Source: Rikenellaceae bacterium (GTDB lineage Bacteria > Bacteroidota > Bacteroidia > Bacteroidales > Rikenellaceae). From it: a stretch of DNA of 64,000 nt. Location: NCBI GenBank assembly GCA_015060165.1, contig SUZC01000011.1, forward strand, positions 1-64,000, written 5' to 3'. Shown in pieces: positions 48,674-57,863 of the stretch. Position numbers and translations under genes: made by a program. Positions within the stretch are counted from its first letter, which is position 1. Every line of letters begins with the position of its first letter. A model generated the notes under the pieces. That model saw only the letters and a list, made by a program, of their open reading frames with translations. It was not told where the DNA came from and made no database searches.

Positions 48674-49987
48674 ATGAAGATTTTTAGCGAAGAGTTGGTT
48701 GCCAAGGCGGTCAGTGAACTCCACATTGCGGATTTGTCGCGTGCGACAATTGGTGAGGTTTTGCTTGTCGCGCAGTATCTGGAGCGAGAAACGGGTATCC
48801 CATTTATTCGTATGGATCAGGGTTCTCCTGGTCTGCCAGTGAACAGTTATGGAGTTGAGGCCGAGAAGGCAGCTCTGGACAGAGGGGTAGGCTCGCAATA
48901 TCCGGCTGCTGCAGGTGTGCCGGAGTTAAAGTATGAGGCATCGCGATTTGTAAAGGCATTTTTGAATGTTGATATTTCGGAGCGGGCCTGTGTGCCTACT
49001 GTTGGTAGTGTAGCAGGATCGTATGGCTCATTTATCGCAGCCACACAATGTACACCAGGCAAGAATAAAGTGTTGTTTATTGATCCCGGGTTTCCGATTC
49101 AGAAGTCACAGTTGAGAGTGATTGGAGCCGAGTGGGAGGAGTTCGATATATATAATCATCGTGGTCAGGCATTGCGTGAGAAGCTCGAAGAGATGCTTTC
49201 CGATGGCCATATTGCTGCTATTGTATACTCTAATCCCAACAATCCTGCGTGGATATGTTTGGAGGAGGAAGAGTTGAAGATTATCGGTGAGCTTGCTACC
49301 AAATATGATATTATAGTGATTGAGGATCTGGCTTACTTCTGTATGGATTTCCGTCGTGATCTTGGACATCCGTTTGAGCCGCCTTATCCCCCAACGGTGG
49401 CACATTATACTGATAATTACATTTTAATGCTTTCGTCGTCGAAGATTTTTAGCTATGCAGGCCAGCGAATGGCTTTGACTTGTATTAGCGACAAACTATT
49501 CGATCGACACTATCCGGCTTTGGCCGAGCGATATAAGGATGCCGGAGTCTTTGGTCAGACTCTGATAGCTTCGATCCTCTATATGATTACATCGGGATGT
49601 ACTGCCTCGACTCAGTATGCATATGCCGAGATGTTGCGACTATCGACTGATGGAGAGATTAATTTTGTGGAGGATACACGCGAATATGCCATCCGTGCCG
49701 AGCGTATGAAGAGGATATTTACCGATAATGGTTTCCATATTGTTTACGACAATGATGTTACCCAGCCAGTAGGAGATGGCTTCTTCTTTACTATTGGTTA
49801 TGGTGAGTTGAGCGGTGGTATGTTGCTTCGCGAACTGCTCTATTATGGAGTCAGCAGTATTTCGCTCTCGACTACGGGAAGCGAGCAACAGGGAGTAAGA
49901 GCTTGTACATCGCGTATGCGAGATGATTTATACGATGTCCTTGCTGAGCGTATGAAAGCATTCATGGAGGACCACCCATTGGAATAG
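48674..49987 (+). CDS. PLP-dependent class I/II aminotransferase
   Basis: 437 residues, cytoplasmic, fold type I. SNPNNPAWICLEEEELKIIGE near residue 178 and IEDLAYFCMDFR near residue 218 bind the PLP ring and pyridine nitrogen. The Schiff-base lysine lies in MLSSSKIFSYAGQRM near residue 258. A C-terminal small domain follows. The family transfers amino groups between amino acids and 2-oxoacids. In this operon it should act on the arylpyruvate substrate or product of IorAB, with omega-amidase pointing to glutamine as a donor. The reaction is inferred from context. Confidence 0.88.
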   Translation: MKIFSEELVAKAVSELHIADLSRATIGEVLLVAQYLERETGIPFIRMDQGSPGLPVNSYGVEAEKAALDRGVGSQYPAAAGVPELKYEASRFVKAFLNVDISERACVPTVGSVAGSYGSFIAATQCTPGKNKVLFIDPGFPIQKSQLRVIGAEWEEFDIYNHRGQALREKLEEMLSDGHIAAIVYSNPNNPAWICLEEEELKIIGELATKYDIIVIEDLAYFCMDFRRDLGHPFEPPYPPTVAHYTDNYILMLSSSKIFSYAGQRMALTCISDKLFDRHYPALAERYKDAGVFGQTLIASILYMITSGCTASTQYAYAEMLRLSTDGEINFVEDTREYAIRAERMKRIFTDNGFHIVYDNDVTQPVGDGFFFTIGYGELSGGMLLRELLYYGVSSISLSTTGSEQQGVRACTSRMRDDLYDVLAERMKAFMEDHPLE

Positions 49988-50020
49988 GAAAATTAGTTAG
50001 GATTAAAGAGATATTAAGTT

Positions 50021-51322
50021 ATGATTTGGAACCCAAACAAAGAGTGTATGAGTCGTGACGAGATGCACTCTTTGCAGAGTAAGCGTCTGCAAAAGCTTGT
50101 CACATATGTCTATCATAATGTGCCGTTCTACCGCAATAAGATGCAAGAGATGGATTTGGCACCTGAGGATATTAAGAGCATAGACGATATTGTTAAGCTT
50201 CCTTTTACCACCAAGCAGGATTTGCGCGATAATTATCCGTATGGGTTACAGGCAGCACCTGCGTCGGAGATTGTGCGAGTGCACGCATCGTCGGGTACAA
50301 CGGGCAATCCTACCATTGTTGGCTACACTCGCAAGGATTTGGCTGTGTGGTCAGAGGTTATGGCCCGTTGTTTGACTGCGTATGGAGTTACTCGCGATGA
50401 TACTTTCTCGGTAAGCTATGGATATGGTTTGTTCACTGGAGGTTTGGGAGCTCACTATGGCGTAGAGAATCTTGGTGCGACTGTAATTCCCACTTCGACA
50501 GGAAATACCGAAAAACATATTCGCCTTATTCGTGATTTGAAGATTTCGGGTATCGCTTGTACTCCATCGTATGCACTCTATCTTGCTGAGACTCTCGATA
50601 AGATGGGTTTGAAGCGTGAGGATATAAGTCTTCGTATTGGAGCTTTTGGCGCTGAGCCGTGGACAGAGAATATGCGAAAGGAGATCGAGGAGCGTTTGGG
50701 ATTGAAGGCCTACAACCTCTATGGATTGAGCGAAATTATGGGTCCTGGTGTGTCGTATGAGTGTTCTGAGCAGGATGGCTCACACATCTGTGAGGATCAC
50801 TTCTATCCGGAAATAATCAATCCCGATACCTTGGAGCAATTACCTTATGGAGAGCAGGGTGAGTTGGTATTTACCACTTTAACCAAAGAGGGTATGCCGT
50901 TGTTGCGTTACCGCACCAAGGATCTTTGTACGTTGATGAATGGCGAGTGTGCATGCGGACGTACGGCAGTAAGAATGGGACGTATTGTGGGTCGAAGCGA
51001 CGATATGTTGATTATCCGAGGTATCAACGTATTCCCATCGCAGGTGGAGAGCGTTATTCTTGAGATGCCTGAGTTTGAGCCTCAGTATATGTTGATTGTT
51101 GACCGGGCTAATAACCTCGACACTTTGCAGGTTCAGGTTGAAGTTCGTCGTGATTTCTTCAGTGATGACATCGGTAGTATGTTGAATATGAAGAAGCGTC
51201 TTGCCGATAAGTTGAAGAGCGTACTCTCGATTGGTGCCGACGTGAAGCTTATGGAGCCTGGTAGTATTGAGCGTAGCCAGGGTAAGGGTAAGCATGTGAT
51301 TGACAAGCGAATGTTGAAATAA
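50021..51322 (+). CDS. paaK: Phenylacetate-CoA ligase (AMP-forming)
   Basis: 433 residues, the usual PaaK length. The ANL-superfamily motifs are present: VHASSGTTGNPT (A3, near residue 90), YGYGLFTGGLGAHYG, YNLYGLSEIMGPG near residue 240, LRYRTKDLC near residue 295, and the C-terminal RIVGRSDDMLIIRGINVFPSQVE (A8). It converts an arylacetate, CoA and ATP to the arylacetyl-CoA, AMP and pyrophosphate, an essentially irreversible step. It shares a strand with iorAB 34 bp after the aminotransferase stop codon. Indole-3-acetate, phenylacetate or 4-hydroxyphenylacetate are the plausible acids. Confidence 0.93.
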   Translation: MIWNPNKECMSRDEMHSLQSKRLQKLVTYVYHNVPFYRNKMQEMDLAPEDIKSIDDIVKLPFTTKQDLRDNYPYGLQAAPASEIVRVHASSGTTGNPTIVGYTRKDLAVWSEVMARCLTAYGVTRDDTFSVSYGYGLFTGGLGAHYGVENLGATVIPTSTGNTEKHIRLIRDLKISGIACTPSYALYLAETLDKMGLKREDISLRIGAFGAEPWTENMRKEIEERLGLKAYNLYGLSEIMGPGVSYECSEQDGSHICEDHFYPEIINPDTLEQLPYGEQGELVFTTLTKEGMPLLRYRTKDLCTLMNGECACGRTAVRMGRIVGRSDDMLIIRGINVFPSQVESVILEMPEFEPQYMLIVDRANNLDTLQVQVEVRRDFFSDDIGSMLNMKKRLADKLKSVLSIGADVKLMEPGSIERSQGKGKHVIDKRMLK

Positions 51323-51337
51323 TAAACCTTGAGCAAT

Positions 51338-51748
51338 ATGACAATAAAGCAATTATCTGTTTTCCTTGAGAACAAGACAGGAAGAATCAACGATGTGACC
51401 CGCATTTTGGGCAAGCACGGGATTAATATGCACGCGTTCAGTATGGCTGAGACTCCTGACTTTGGTATTCTACGACTCATTGTGTCGGAGGTAGACCGCG
51501 CTGTTGAGGTGTTGCGAGCTGAGAACTTTGCAGTGATGCTTACCGATGTAGTATGCATAAAGTGTAGCAATAGTGCTGGTGCGCTATCGACTATCTTGGA
51601 GAAACTCTCTGAGCGAGAGATATTTATTGAGTATATGTATGCTTTTGCTGAGGGCGAGATGGCAAATGTTGTGATTCGTCCAAACAATATTGATAGCTGC
51701 GTGGCAACTTTGCAAGCGTGCGGCTGTGATGTTAAGAGTTGTTTTTAG
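51338..51748 (+). CDS. Tandem ACT-domain protein
   Basis: 136 residues from the ATG at 51338; a TTG 9 bp earlier is also in frame. Two ACT domains: the first (LSVFLENKTGRINDVTRILGKHGINMHAFSM) has the beta-alpha-beta start of ACT, and the second begins at ADVV/VCIKCSNSAGALSTILEKLSEREIFIEYMYAF near residue 71. ACT domains bind amino acids. Standalone double-ACT proteins commonly sit at the end of paaK operons in anaerobes and probably sense an aromatic amino acid. It ends the operon just before a strong terminator. Confidence 0.88.
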   Translation: MTIKQLSVFLENKTGRINDVTRILGKHGINMHAFSMAETPDFGILRLIVSEVDRAVEVLRAENFAVMLTDVVCIKCSNSAGALSTILEKLSEREIFIEYMYAFAEGEMANVVIRPNNIDSCVATLQACGCDVKSCF

Positions 51749-51785
51749 CGATAAACTCACTATAGTTAGTTGTTGACTAACCATT

Positions 51786-51815
51786 AAAGCCCCGTCTCAA
51801 GCGGGGCTTTTTTTT
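51786..51815 (+). terminator. Terminator of the omega-amidase/ior/paaK operon
   Basis: Perfect 9-bp arms AAAGCCCCG (51786-51794) and CGGGGCTTT (51802-51810), followed by T-run. Confidence 0.9.
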
Positions 51816-51970
51816 GCGCCGGACAATACTCTGATCCTAATTTTGCTATTTATATTTTGTTTGATGTAATTTTTTTTGAAAAAGTGTTAGTTTTTTTAGG
51901 GTTTATGACACTATTAATATAAAGGGTGGCTGGAATGTGCTGGCTGGTGTGTGATTTTTGTGTGGAATTA

Positions 51971-52018
51971 TTTGCAAAAAGAATAAATATATCTACCTTT
52001 GTTATCGAATAACGATAA
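51971..52018 (+). promoter_or_regulatory. Promoter with overlapping palindromic operator candidate
   Basis: TTTG (51971-51974), 19-bp spacer, TACCTTTG (51994-52001). Immediately after it, at the expected start site, lies TTATCG (52002-52007), AATAA, CGATAA (52013-52018), a perfect 6-bp inverted repeat. A leader of about 260 nt to the next gene, or a separate small RNA, would be transcribed. Confidence 0.6.
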
Positions 52019-52149
52019 AAGATAAATTAAAAACATTAAAAATAAGAATAGAGTGGAGCTACTAGCTCATTGTAACCCTAATGTGACGGAGTAGGAGTGA
52101 GAATGAAAATATAGTTATGTTATAATGTGTGCGAAAAATACTACTTTGT

Positions 52150-52180
52150 TTTGCATATTACCGAAAAATATCTATATTTG
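52150..52180 (+). promoter_or_regulatory. Second promoter of the outer-membrane receptor gene
   Basis: TTTG (52150-52153), 19-bp spacer, TATATTTG (52173-52180), about 95 bp before the ATG at 52276. Region 51816-52275 holds these two promoters and the small GAGCT/AGCTC hairpin at 52056-52068; I see no coding sequence in it. Confidence 0.7.
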
Positions 52181-52275
52181 TAGCGTGAAAGCTAACAGAG
52201 CAATCAACTATTACAATTAAAAAACAACAAACAATAAACCAGTGGCCGTGTGCCACACAACATTACAATTATCTT

Positions 52276-54639
52276 ATGAAGAAGCTATTTCTATTGGCTG
52301 TGGTGTGTATGATGCACATCTCAGCAGCAATGGCCGCAGAGGGAGTTCGTGGCCGAGTAATCAATCAAAAGAGTGAACCTGTGAGTTACGCGACCGTAGT
52401 GGCTATGGTGGGCGATTGGCAACATTCAGGTGTAATTACCGATGAGAAGGGTGAATTTGTGATGCGCCTTGCCGATGGCGAGTATCGCCTGTTGGTGGAG
52501 TTTGTGGGTTATAAGAGTCATGAGCAGACAATCAAGGTGGAGCAGGGTGGTTGCAATGTGGGCGATGTGGTTTTGCATGAGGCAGCTACCGATATTGACG
52601 AGGTAGTGGTGAAGGCCGAGATGATTCGACGTGAGGCCGACCGTTATGTTGTCGATGTCATGAACTCCGACGCCGCTATTGGTAAAGATGGCGTTGAGTT
52701 GCTGCGCCAATCTCCTGGTGTGTGGGTCAAAGATGATGGCTTGTCGATTAATGGAACGAGCGGTACAAAGGTCTATATCAACGAGCGTGAGTTGCGTATG
52801 TCGGGCGAAGAGCTTATCAGTTATCTTCGCAACATAAAGGCTGAGGATATAGCCAAAATCGAGATAGTGCCGCAGACAGGAGCCGATTACGATGCTAACT
52901 CTTCGGGTGGAATAATTAAAATCACGCTGCGTCGCAGGTTGGATAATGGAGTGATGGGCAATGTGTCGATGAACACCTCGCATAGCGATTTGGGTAACGA
53001 TATATCGCCATCGGCTTCAATCAATGCCCATATAGGACGATTCGACTTGTCGGCTTCGGGCGGTTATTATCAGAGCCGTATCGAGATGGAGTCTTCGGAG
53101 CGAACCCAATACTTTTCGCCCGATGCCTTGATGGGTGCGGAATCGAAAGATGTGACCGACCAAACTCAGCCTTGGACTACTATTTCTGCTGTGGCCGAGG
53201 TTAATCCCCGTCATACACTTGGAGCTTCGTACTCATATTGGAACAAAGGTGATGGTAATACTACACTCTCAACTACCCAATATGCCGCATCGTCATACGA
53301 GCGACTAAGCGAGAGTGAGTATCGCGGTAGCGATGACAAGGAGTCTCATTCGGCTTTGTTTAATTATATCTTCAAAAGCGATACGCTTGGCTCTACCTTG
53401 AAATTCATTGCCGACTATACTACCCGTAATGGTGAAGCTCGCGTCGATAAGCAGAGCCATATAACCGAGCTGGGTGTACCTTCGGATTCTCTCTATTATG
53501 ACCGTACGGGTAGCTCGTTTAAGATAGCCACAGCCCAACTCGCTCGAGAGAGAATCTTTTCGCCAAAGTTTAATTTGAAGTACGGAGCTAAATATACTTA
53601 CAACGAAATTAACTCCGATGCCACCTATCGCTACCAGCTGGGACAAGAGTGGGTACCATCAATAGTCGATGATTACGATGTGAACTACACCGAGAATATT
53701 ACGGCAGCCTATGCTGTGGCCTCGATGCGATTTGGTCGATTCAGTACGGTTTTGGGACTGCGTGGCGAATATACCAAAGCCGAAGGCAAGGGTGGAAACG
53801 TGAGTCAAGATTACTTATCTCTCTTCCCGAATGCCAACATCTCGTATGCCCTTGATAAGATGGGCAAGCACTCGCTTGTGGCGCAGTATTCGCGTACTAT
53901 CTCGCGACCATCGTTCTGGAATCTAACGCCCAACCGTATTCAAATTTCAGATTATACCTATCAAACGGGTAATCCGTTACTTGACCCCTCGTACAATAAC
54001 ACCTTCTCGCTGACGGGCGTGGTGAATTATAAGTATTCTGTTACGTTTGTGGCCAGCATTCAGCGTGATGCCATACAGCAGATGATTGTGTCGGACCCTA
54101 TTGATAACAGAATGATGAATCTAACGGTAGAGAACCTTCCCAAACTCAATACTTATATTGTGAATGTGTCGCTTCCATTCACCCTCACTAAATGGTGGGA
54201 TTGGAATATCAACGCTTCGGGCCTATTATGGGAGCAGCAACTTACATCGGCAGCTCCTATCACCCATCAGTGGGTTGCACAATGCAATACAATGATGAAC
54301 TTCAAATTGCCAAAGAAGTTCTTTATCGACCTTACCTATTTTGCAATGTCTGATGTCAAGGTGAGCAATGCCACATTGAAGGCAAATCATAATTTGAGCG
54401 CCACATTGAAGAAACGAATCAAAGAGTCGTGGACTCTATCGTGCGAGTTTGTAAATATTGTATCTCCGATGCAGGATATGGTGTTTGAGCAAGATGGCTT
54501 TGAGCGAATGATGAAACTTCGACAATTTGGAAATGATTTCCGAGTACGATTCGCTGCATCGTGGAATTTCAAGAGTGGCAAGCAGTTCAATGCCAAAAAG
54601 GTTGAGAGTGGCTCGCAGGACGAAGCATCGCGAATGTAA
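52276..54639 (+). CDS. TonB-receptor-like outer-membrane protein with CarboxypepD_reg domain
   Basis: 787 residues with signal peptide MKKLFLLAVVCMMHISAAMAA. Residues about 22-105 form the carboxypeptidase-regulatory-like domain (GVRGRVINQKSEPVSYATVVA), then a plug-like region with LLRQSPGVWVKDDGLSINGTSGTKVYINE near residue 143 and GADYDANSSGGIIKITLRR. The rest is a beta-barrel of the OMP_b-brl_3 type, rich in aromatic turn residues. This family imports or binds unknown ligands in Bacteroidetes; no SusD partner lies next to it, so a glycan role is not indicated. Two promoters and a palindrome precede it, so expression is probably regulated. Confidence 0.87.
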   Translation: MKKLFLLAVVCMMHISAAMAAEGVRGRVINQKSEPVSYATVVAMVGDWQHSGVITDEKGEFVMRLADGEYRLLVEFVGYKSHEQTIKVEQGGCNVGDVVLHEAATDIDEVVVKAEMIRREADRYVVDVMNSDAAIGKDGVELLRQSPGVWVKDDGLSINGTSGTKVYINERELRMSGEELISYLRNIKAEDIAKIEIVPQTGADYDANSSGGIIKITLRRRLDNGVMGNVSMNTSHSDLGNDISPSASINAHIGRFDLSASGGYYQSRIEMESSERTQYFSPDALMGAESKDVTDQTQPWTTISAVAEVNPRHTLGASYSYWNKGDGNTTLSTTQYAASSYERLSESEYRGSDDKESHSALFNYIFKSDTLGSTLKFIADYTTRNGEARVDKQSHITELGVPSDSLYYDRTGSSFKIATAQLARERIFSPKFNLKYGAKYTYNEINSDATYRYQLGQEWVPSIVDDYDVNYTENITAAYAVASMRFGRFSTVLGLRGEYTKAEGKGGNVSQDYLSLFPNANISYALDKMGKHSLVAQYSRTISRPSFWNLTPNRIQISDYTYQTGNPLLDPSYNNTFSLTGVVNYKYSVTFVASIQRDAIQQMIVSDPIDNRMMNLTVENLPKLNTYIVNVSLPFTLTKWWDWNINASGLLWEQQLTSAAPITHQWVAQCNTMMNFKLPKKFFIDLTYFAMSDVKVSNATLKANHNLSATLKKRIKESWTLSCEFVNIVSPMQDMVFEQDGFERMMKLRQFGNDFRVRFAASWNFKSGKQFNAKKVESGSQDEASRM

Positions 54640-54680
54640 CAGAAAATCATAACCACATTAAGCAAATATATATATAGTCA

Positions 54681-54713
54681 AGAGCCGAACTGACATCTCG
54701 TCGGTTCGGCTCT
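54681..54713 (+). terminator. Terminator after the outer-membrane receptor gene
   Basis: 14-bp stem with one mismatch, AGAGCCGAACTGAC (54681-54694) against GTCGGTTCGGCTCT (54700-54713), loop ATCTC, followed by TTTG. Confidence 0.65.
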
Positions 54714-54776
54714 TTGTGTACAACCTTATTATATCTATGAAAAGATTCTGTAAGATTTTCTGATGGTTAGCGTATG

Positions 54777-57635
54777 TTAGAAGCGTCCGCCTCCCATACC
54801 GCCGCTACGGCCCATCATACCGCCACCCATTGAGCGGCCCATTCCGCTTCCGAAGCCTCCCATATTACCACTCTGGTTAGCATTAGCAGAACGCATATTC
54901 TTCGAACGGAAGTTGTAGTTGAACTGTATTCCGAAGTAACGGCCGATAACGCTACGGGTAGAACTCTGCATATAGAGAGTATTCCAGCTACGGCTATAAC
55001 CTGTCTCGCGGTTGAAAACATCATTGGCAACGAGCTGAATCTCTCCCAGCTTCTGGAGAACCTTCATGCCGATACCGAAGTTGGCGATAAACTCGGTGTT
55101 GTTCTGGCGCTTTGCGTTCTCGCTGATACCTACGTACTGGCTATAGTTAGCGTTGGCGTGAAGTGTAAGGCCGAAACCAAATACTACGCGAACATTACCA
55201 CTTGCACTGTGCTGCAAATACTCATTGTTACCATTGCTTGACATCGTATTCTTAATGTCGCTATAGTTTGCAGAGTAGCGGAACGAGAAATCAACATATT
55301 GACTGAAGTTGCTACTCAATGAAGCGTTAGCGCCATATCCGTTGCGAGTTGACTCATTAACAGTACCGTTAAGGATCGCTGGTGACTTCGAGTATGATGC
55401 GTTAGCACCAATATTGAAGTTACACTTGATGAAGTTAAGAGGGAAACCGTAATGAATGTGTCCATTGAAACCCCAGAAACCGTCCATATTTACGGGCTTA
55501 GAGAATCTACCAGTCGATGAAAGAGTGGTAAGGAACTCACCATCGGGGCTGAAAACCTGATAACCTGGCTGGTTCATTACAACAGAGTCGACAATAACTG
55601 TCTGATTCTTATTTGCACTTGCGTTAATGGCGAATGTAGTACCCTTCTCGATTCCTGAATGGATATAACCCAAGTTAAAGCTATGGTTGTATGTTGGCTT
55701 CAAATGTGGGTTACCCGAACGGATATTGTTAACATTCGAGATATCCACAACATCCTGCAAGTCACCTACCGAAGGATTCGATGTGCGAGAGCTGAATCGG
55801 AAGTTGATGCGGTTCTGCATATCGAGCTTGATACGAGCATTTCCCGAATATGTTAGGTTGTGGAATGTCTTCTCTGGAAGTACCCAAGCCTGAGGGAATT
55901 CGCGGTCACTATTCATCTTTACATTCTGATAGTTCAAACGAGCCGAGATGCTTGTTCCCTCCTTGCCGTAACGGAAACCGGGACCCACATTCTGTGTGAG
56001 GTAGTCGGTGTTGTGACGGTTAGAGTACTCAGGGCTGATGAAATCGTTATACTTGTCAGTCTCGAAATCGTAGAGGTTTGTCAAACGGTCAGCATCAGTC
56101 TTGCGGTAGTTGATTCTATACTCCAGAGTTACCTGTGCCTGCTCGCTGATAGGCTCGGCATATGTTACACCACCGTTAAGCGAGTAGTTGTAGCTGTCGT
56201 TGTGCGAAAGCTGCTGAATAACCTGAATAGAGTCCGAACGAATCAACTTCTGCGATGAGTTCTCAGAACCAGAACCGCTGTCTGAATAGTTTGCACCGAA
56301 GTTGATAAACATCGTACGACCAGCTTTTTCGCCAATGCGCAACATATAATTACCACCGATACCTACATTGATGCCGTCATTGTCACCTTGGCTCCAATTA
56401 GTCAAAGGAATTGAGTCGATACCGCTCAATGGGAAGTAGTAATTTGAACTTCCGCTATTGCTCTTGCCATTGTTGAACGAGAGGTTTGCACGCAACATCA
56501 AACGATTCTTCTCGTTGATACGGTCTTCGAAGCGAGCGTTGAAGTTGTGGTTGTAGCTTCTACTCTGGCTTCTGCTATCCGACAAATAACGCTCGTATAC
56601 ATCGTTAGGATCCTGCTTCAACATATCCTCTGTAAGGAAGTAATCGCGGTCGGTGTGGCTCCAACTCCTACCATCGTTGGCACGGAATGAATATGTTCCA
56701 TCGAGCTTGATCTTATCGTTCTTGCCCCAACTGTTGATATAGTTTACACCAGCATTACCGGTCTTCGACTCTGAGTTACCGTTCATATTATTACCGCCAA
56801 CGAAGAATGTAGTCTTGGCCTTCAAGCCCATAAGGGTAAGGTTGGCATTAACTCTGCCATAGTGCTTTGTACCGTCGGCATTCTCTGGCTCCATTGCATA
56901 CATCGCTGTTAACTTACCGAATGCTGCGGTCTTAATCTTTGTGACAAGGTTGATTGCCTTGTAGCTGTTTCCGTCGTCGATACCCGAGAACTCGGCCTCG
57001 TCGCTGAGCTTATCGAATACCTCTACAGACTTAACAACCTGAGCCGGTAGGGTCTTGATAGCCTGCGAAACATCGTTGCCGAAGAACTCACGACCGTCAA
57101 CGAGGATCTTCTGTACGGTCTCACCCTGTGCCTCGACAGTTCCACCCTCGACCTTGATACCTGGCATCTTCGAGAGAAGCTCATCGACATCGGCGTCGGG
57201 CAATACCTGATATGCACCGGCATTGTAGACTATTGTATCACCATTGATGGTGGTACGCACGGCCTGAGTGGTAACGTTTACAGTCTCAATCTGGGTTGCA
57301 TCCTCTTCGAGCTTCCATTCGGGGACGGTAAGAGGTTTGCCAGAGGCAACTGTGATCTCCTGCTGAGCAGTCTTATAACCCAATGACTCGGCAGTAAGAC
57401 GATACTTACCGGCAGGGATAAACTTAAACTGATATGCTCCGCGGATAGCCGAGATGGTGTACTTTTTCTGCAAAGTGTCTTGCAGGTTTGTAAGCTCCAA
57501 AGTAGCACCTACAATACCGATCTTGCCCTCTTGCTTGTCGTCTGCTACGAGGGTACCAGATACGGTAGTTTTAACTTGCGCCGAAACGGCGATAGCTGAG
57601 ATTAATAACAGAAAAGTGAAGAATAATTTTCTCAT
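54777..57635 (-). CDS. TonB-receptor-like outer-membrane protein with Met/Gly-rich tail
   Basis: 952 residues with signal peptide MRKLFFTFLLLISAIAVSAQ. CarboxypepD_reg domain (residues about 22-115), then a plug region with LPDADVDELLSKMPGIKVEGGTVEAQGETVQKILVDGREFFGND, and a large beta-barrel of OMP_b-brl type rich in aromatic turn residues. The final 35 residues are a Gly/Met/Ser/Arg-rich extension (GGGMMGRSGGMGGGRF) beyond the barrel, which could bind metal. It is convergent with the preceding receptor gene. Ligand unknown; no SusD is adjacent. Confidence 0.87.
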   Translation of the reverse strand: MRKLFFTFLLLISAIAVSAQVKTTVSGTLVADDKQEGKIGIVGATLELTNLQDTLQKKYTISAIRGAYQFKFIPAGKYRLTAESLGYKTAQQEITVASGKPLTVPEWKLEEDATQIETVNVTTQAVRTTINGDTIVYNAGAYQVLPDADVDELLSKMPGIKVEGGTVEAQGETVQKILVDGREFFGNDVSQAIKTLPAQVVKSVEVFDKLSDEAEFSGIDDGNSYKAINLVTKIKTAAFGKLTAMYAMEPENADGTKHYGRVNANLTLMGLKAKTTFFVGGNNMNGNSESKTGNAGVNYINSWGKNDKIKLDGTYSFRANDGRSWSHTDRDYFLTEDMLKQDPNDVYERYLSDSRSQSRSYNHNFNARFEDRINEKNRLMLRANLSFNNGKSNSGSSNYYFPLSGIDSIPLTNWSQGDNDGINVGIGGNYMLRIGEKAGRTMFINFGANYSDSGSGSENSSQKLIRSDSIQVIQQLSHNDSYNYSLNGGVTYAEPISEQAQVTLEYRINYRKTDADRLTNLYDFETDKYNDFISPEYSNRHNTDYLTQNVGPGFRYGKEGTSISARLNYQNVKMNSDREFPQAWVLPEKTFHNLTYSGNARIKLDMQNRINFRFSSRTSNPSVGDLQDVVDISNVNNIRSGNPHLKPTYNHSFNLGYIHSGIEKGTTFAINASANKNQTVIVDSVVMNQPGYQVFSPDGEFLTTLSSTGRFSKPVNMDGFWGFNGHIHYGFPLNFIKCNFNIGANASYSKSPAILNGTVNESTRNGYGANASLSSNFSQYVDFSFRYSANYSDIKNTMSSNGNNEYLQHSASGNVRVVFGFGLTLHANANYSQYVGISENAKRQNNTEFIANFGIGMKVLQKLGEIQLVANDVFNRETGYSRSWNTLYMQSSTRSVIGRYFGIQFNYNFRSKNMRSANANQSGNMGGFGSGMGRSMGGGMMGRSGGMGGGRF

Positions 57636-57685
57636 CGCTTTTTGATTATTTATTGTTTATTTTTTTGCTTTTTTTAATTCAGTCG

Positions 57686-57693
57686 CAAATATA
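57686..57693 (-). promoter_or_regulatory. -7 promoter element for the 952-residue outer-membrane protein gene
   Basis: TATATTTG in minus-strand sense, about 50 bp before the ATG, with CTTG at the -33 distance. Confidence 0.55.
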
Positions 57694-57863
57694 GGTCAAA
57701 AATGATAAATAGCAAGCTATATCAAGGGTGAATCGCCCAAAGCAGGGGGTCAAATGACCGCTCAAAAGGGCGAAATATTGCGACGAGAGCAAAATATTAT
57801 TGCAGTGGGGCTTTGAACTCTCTTTTTTTATTGTTTACTTTGTATGAAAATAAATTGAAAGCT

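Noticed and set aside
54681..57635. SusC/SusD-type polysaccharide utilisation locus around the two outer-membrane receptors
   Set aside because: No SusD-like lipoprotein gene is adjacent, and both barrels look like the OMP_b-brl type rather than SusC.
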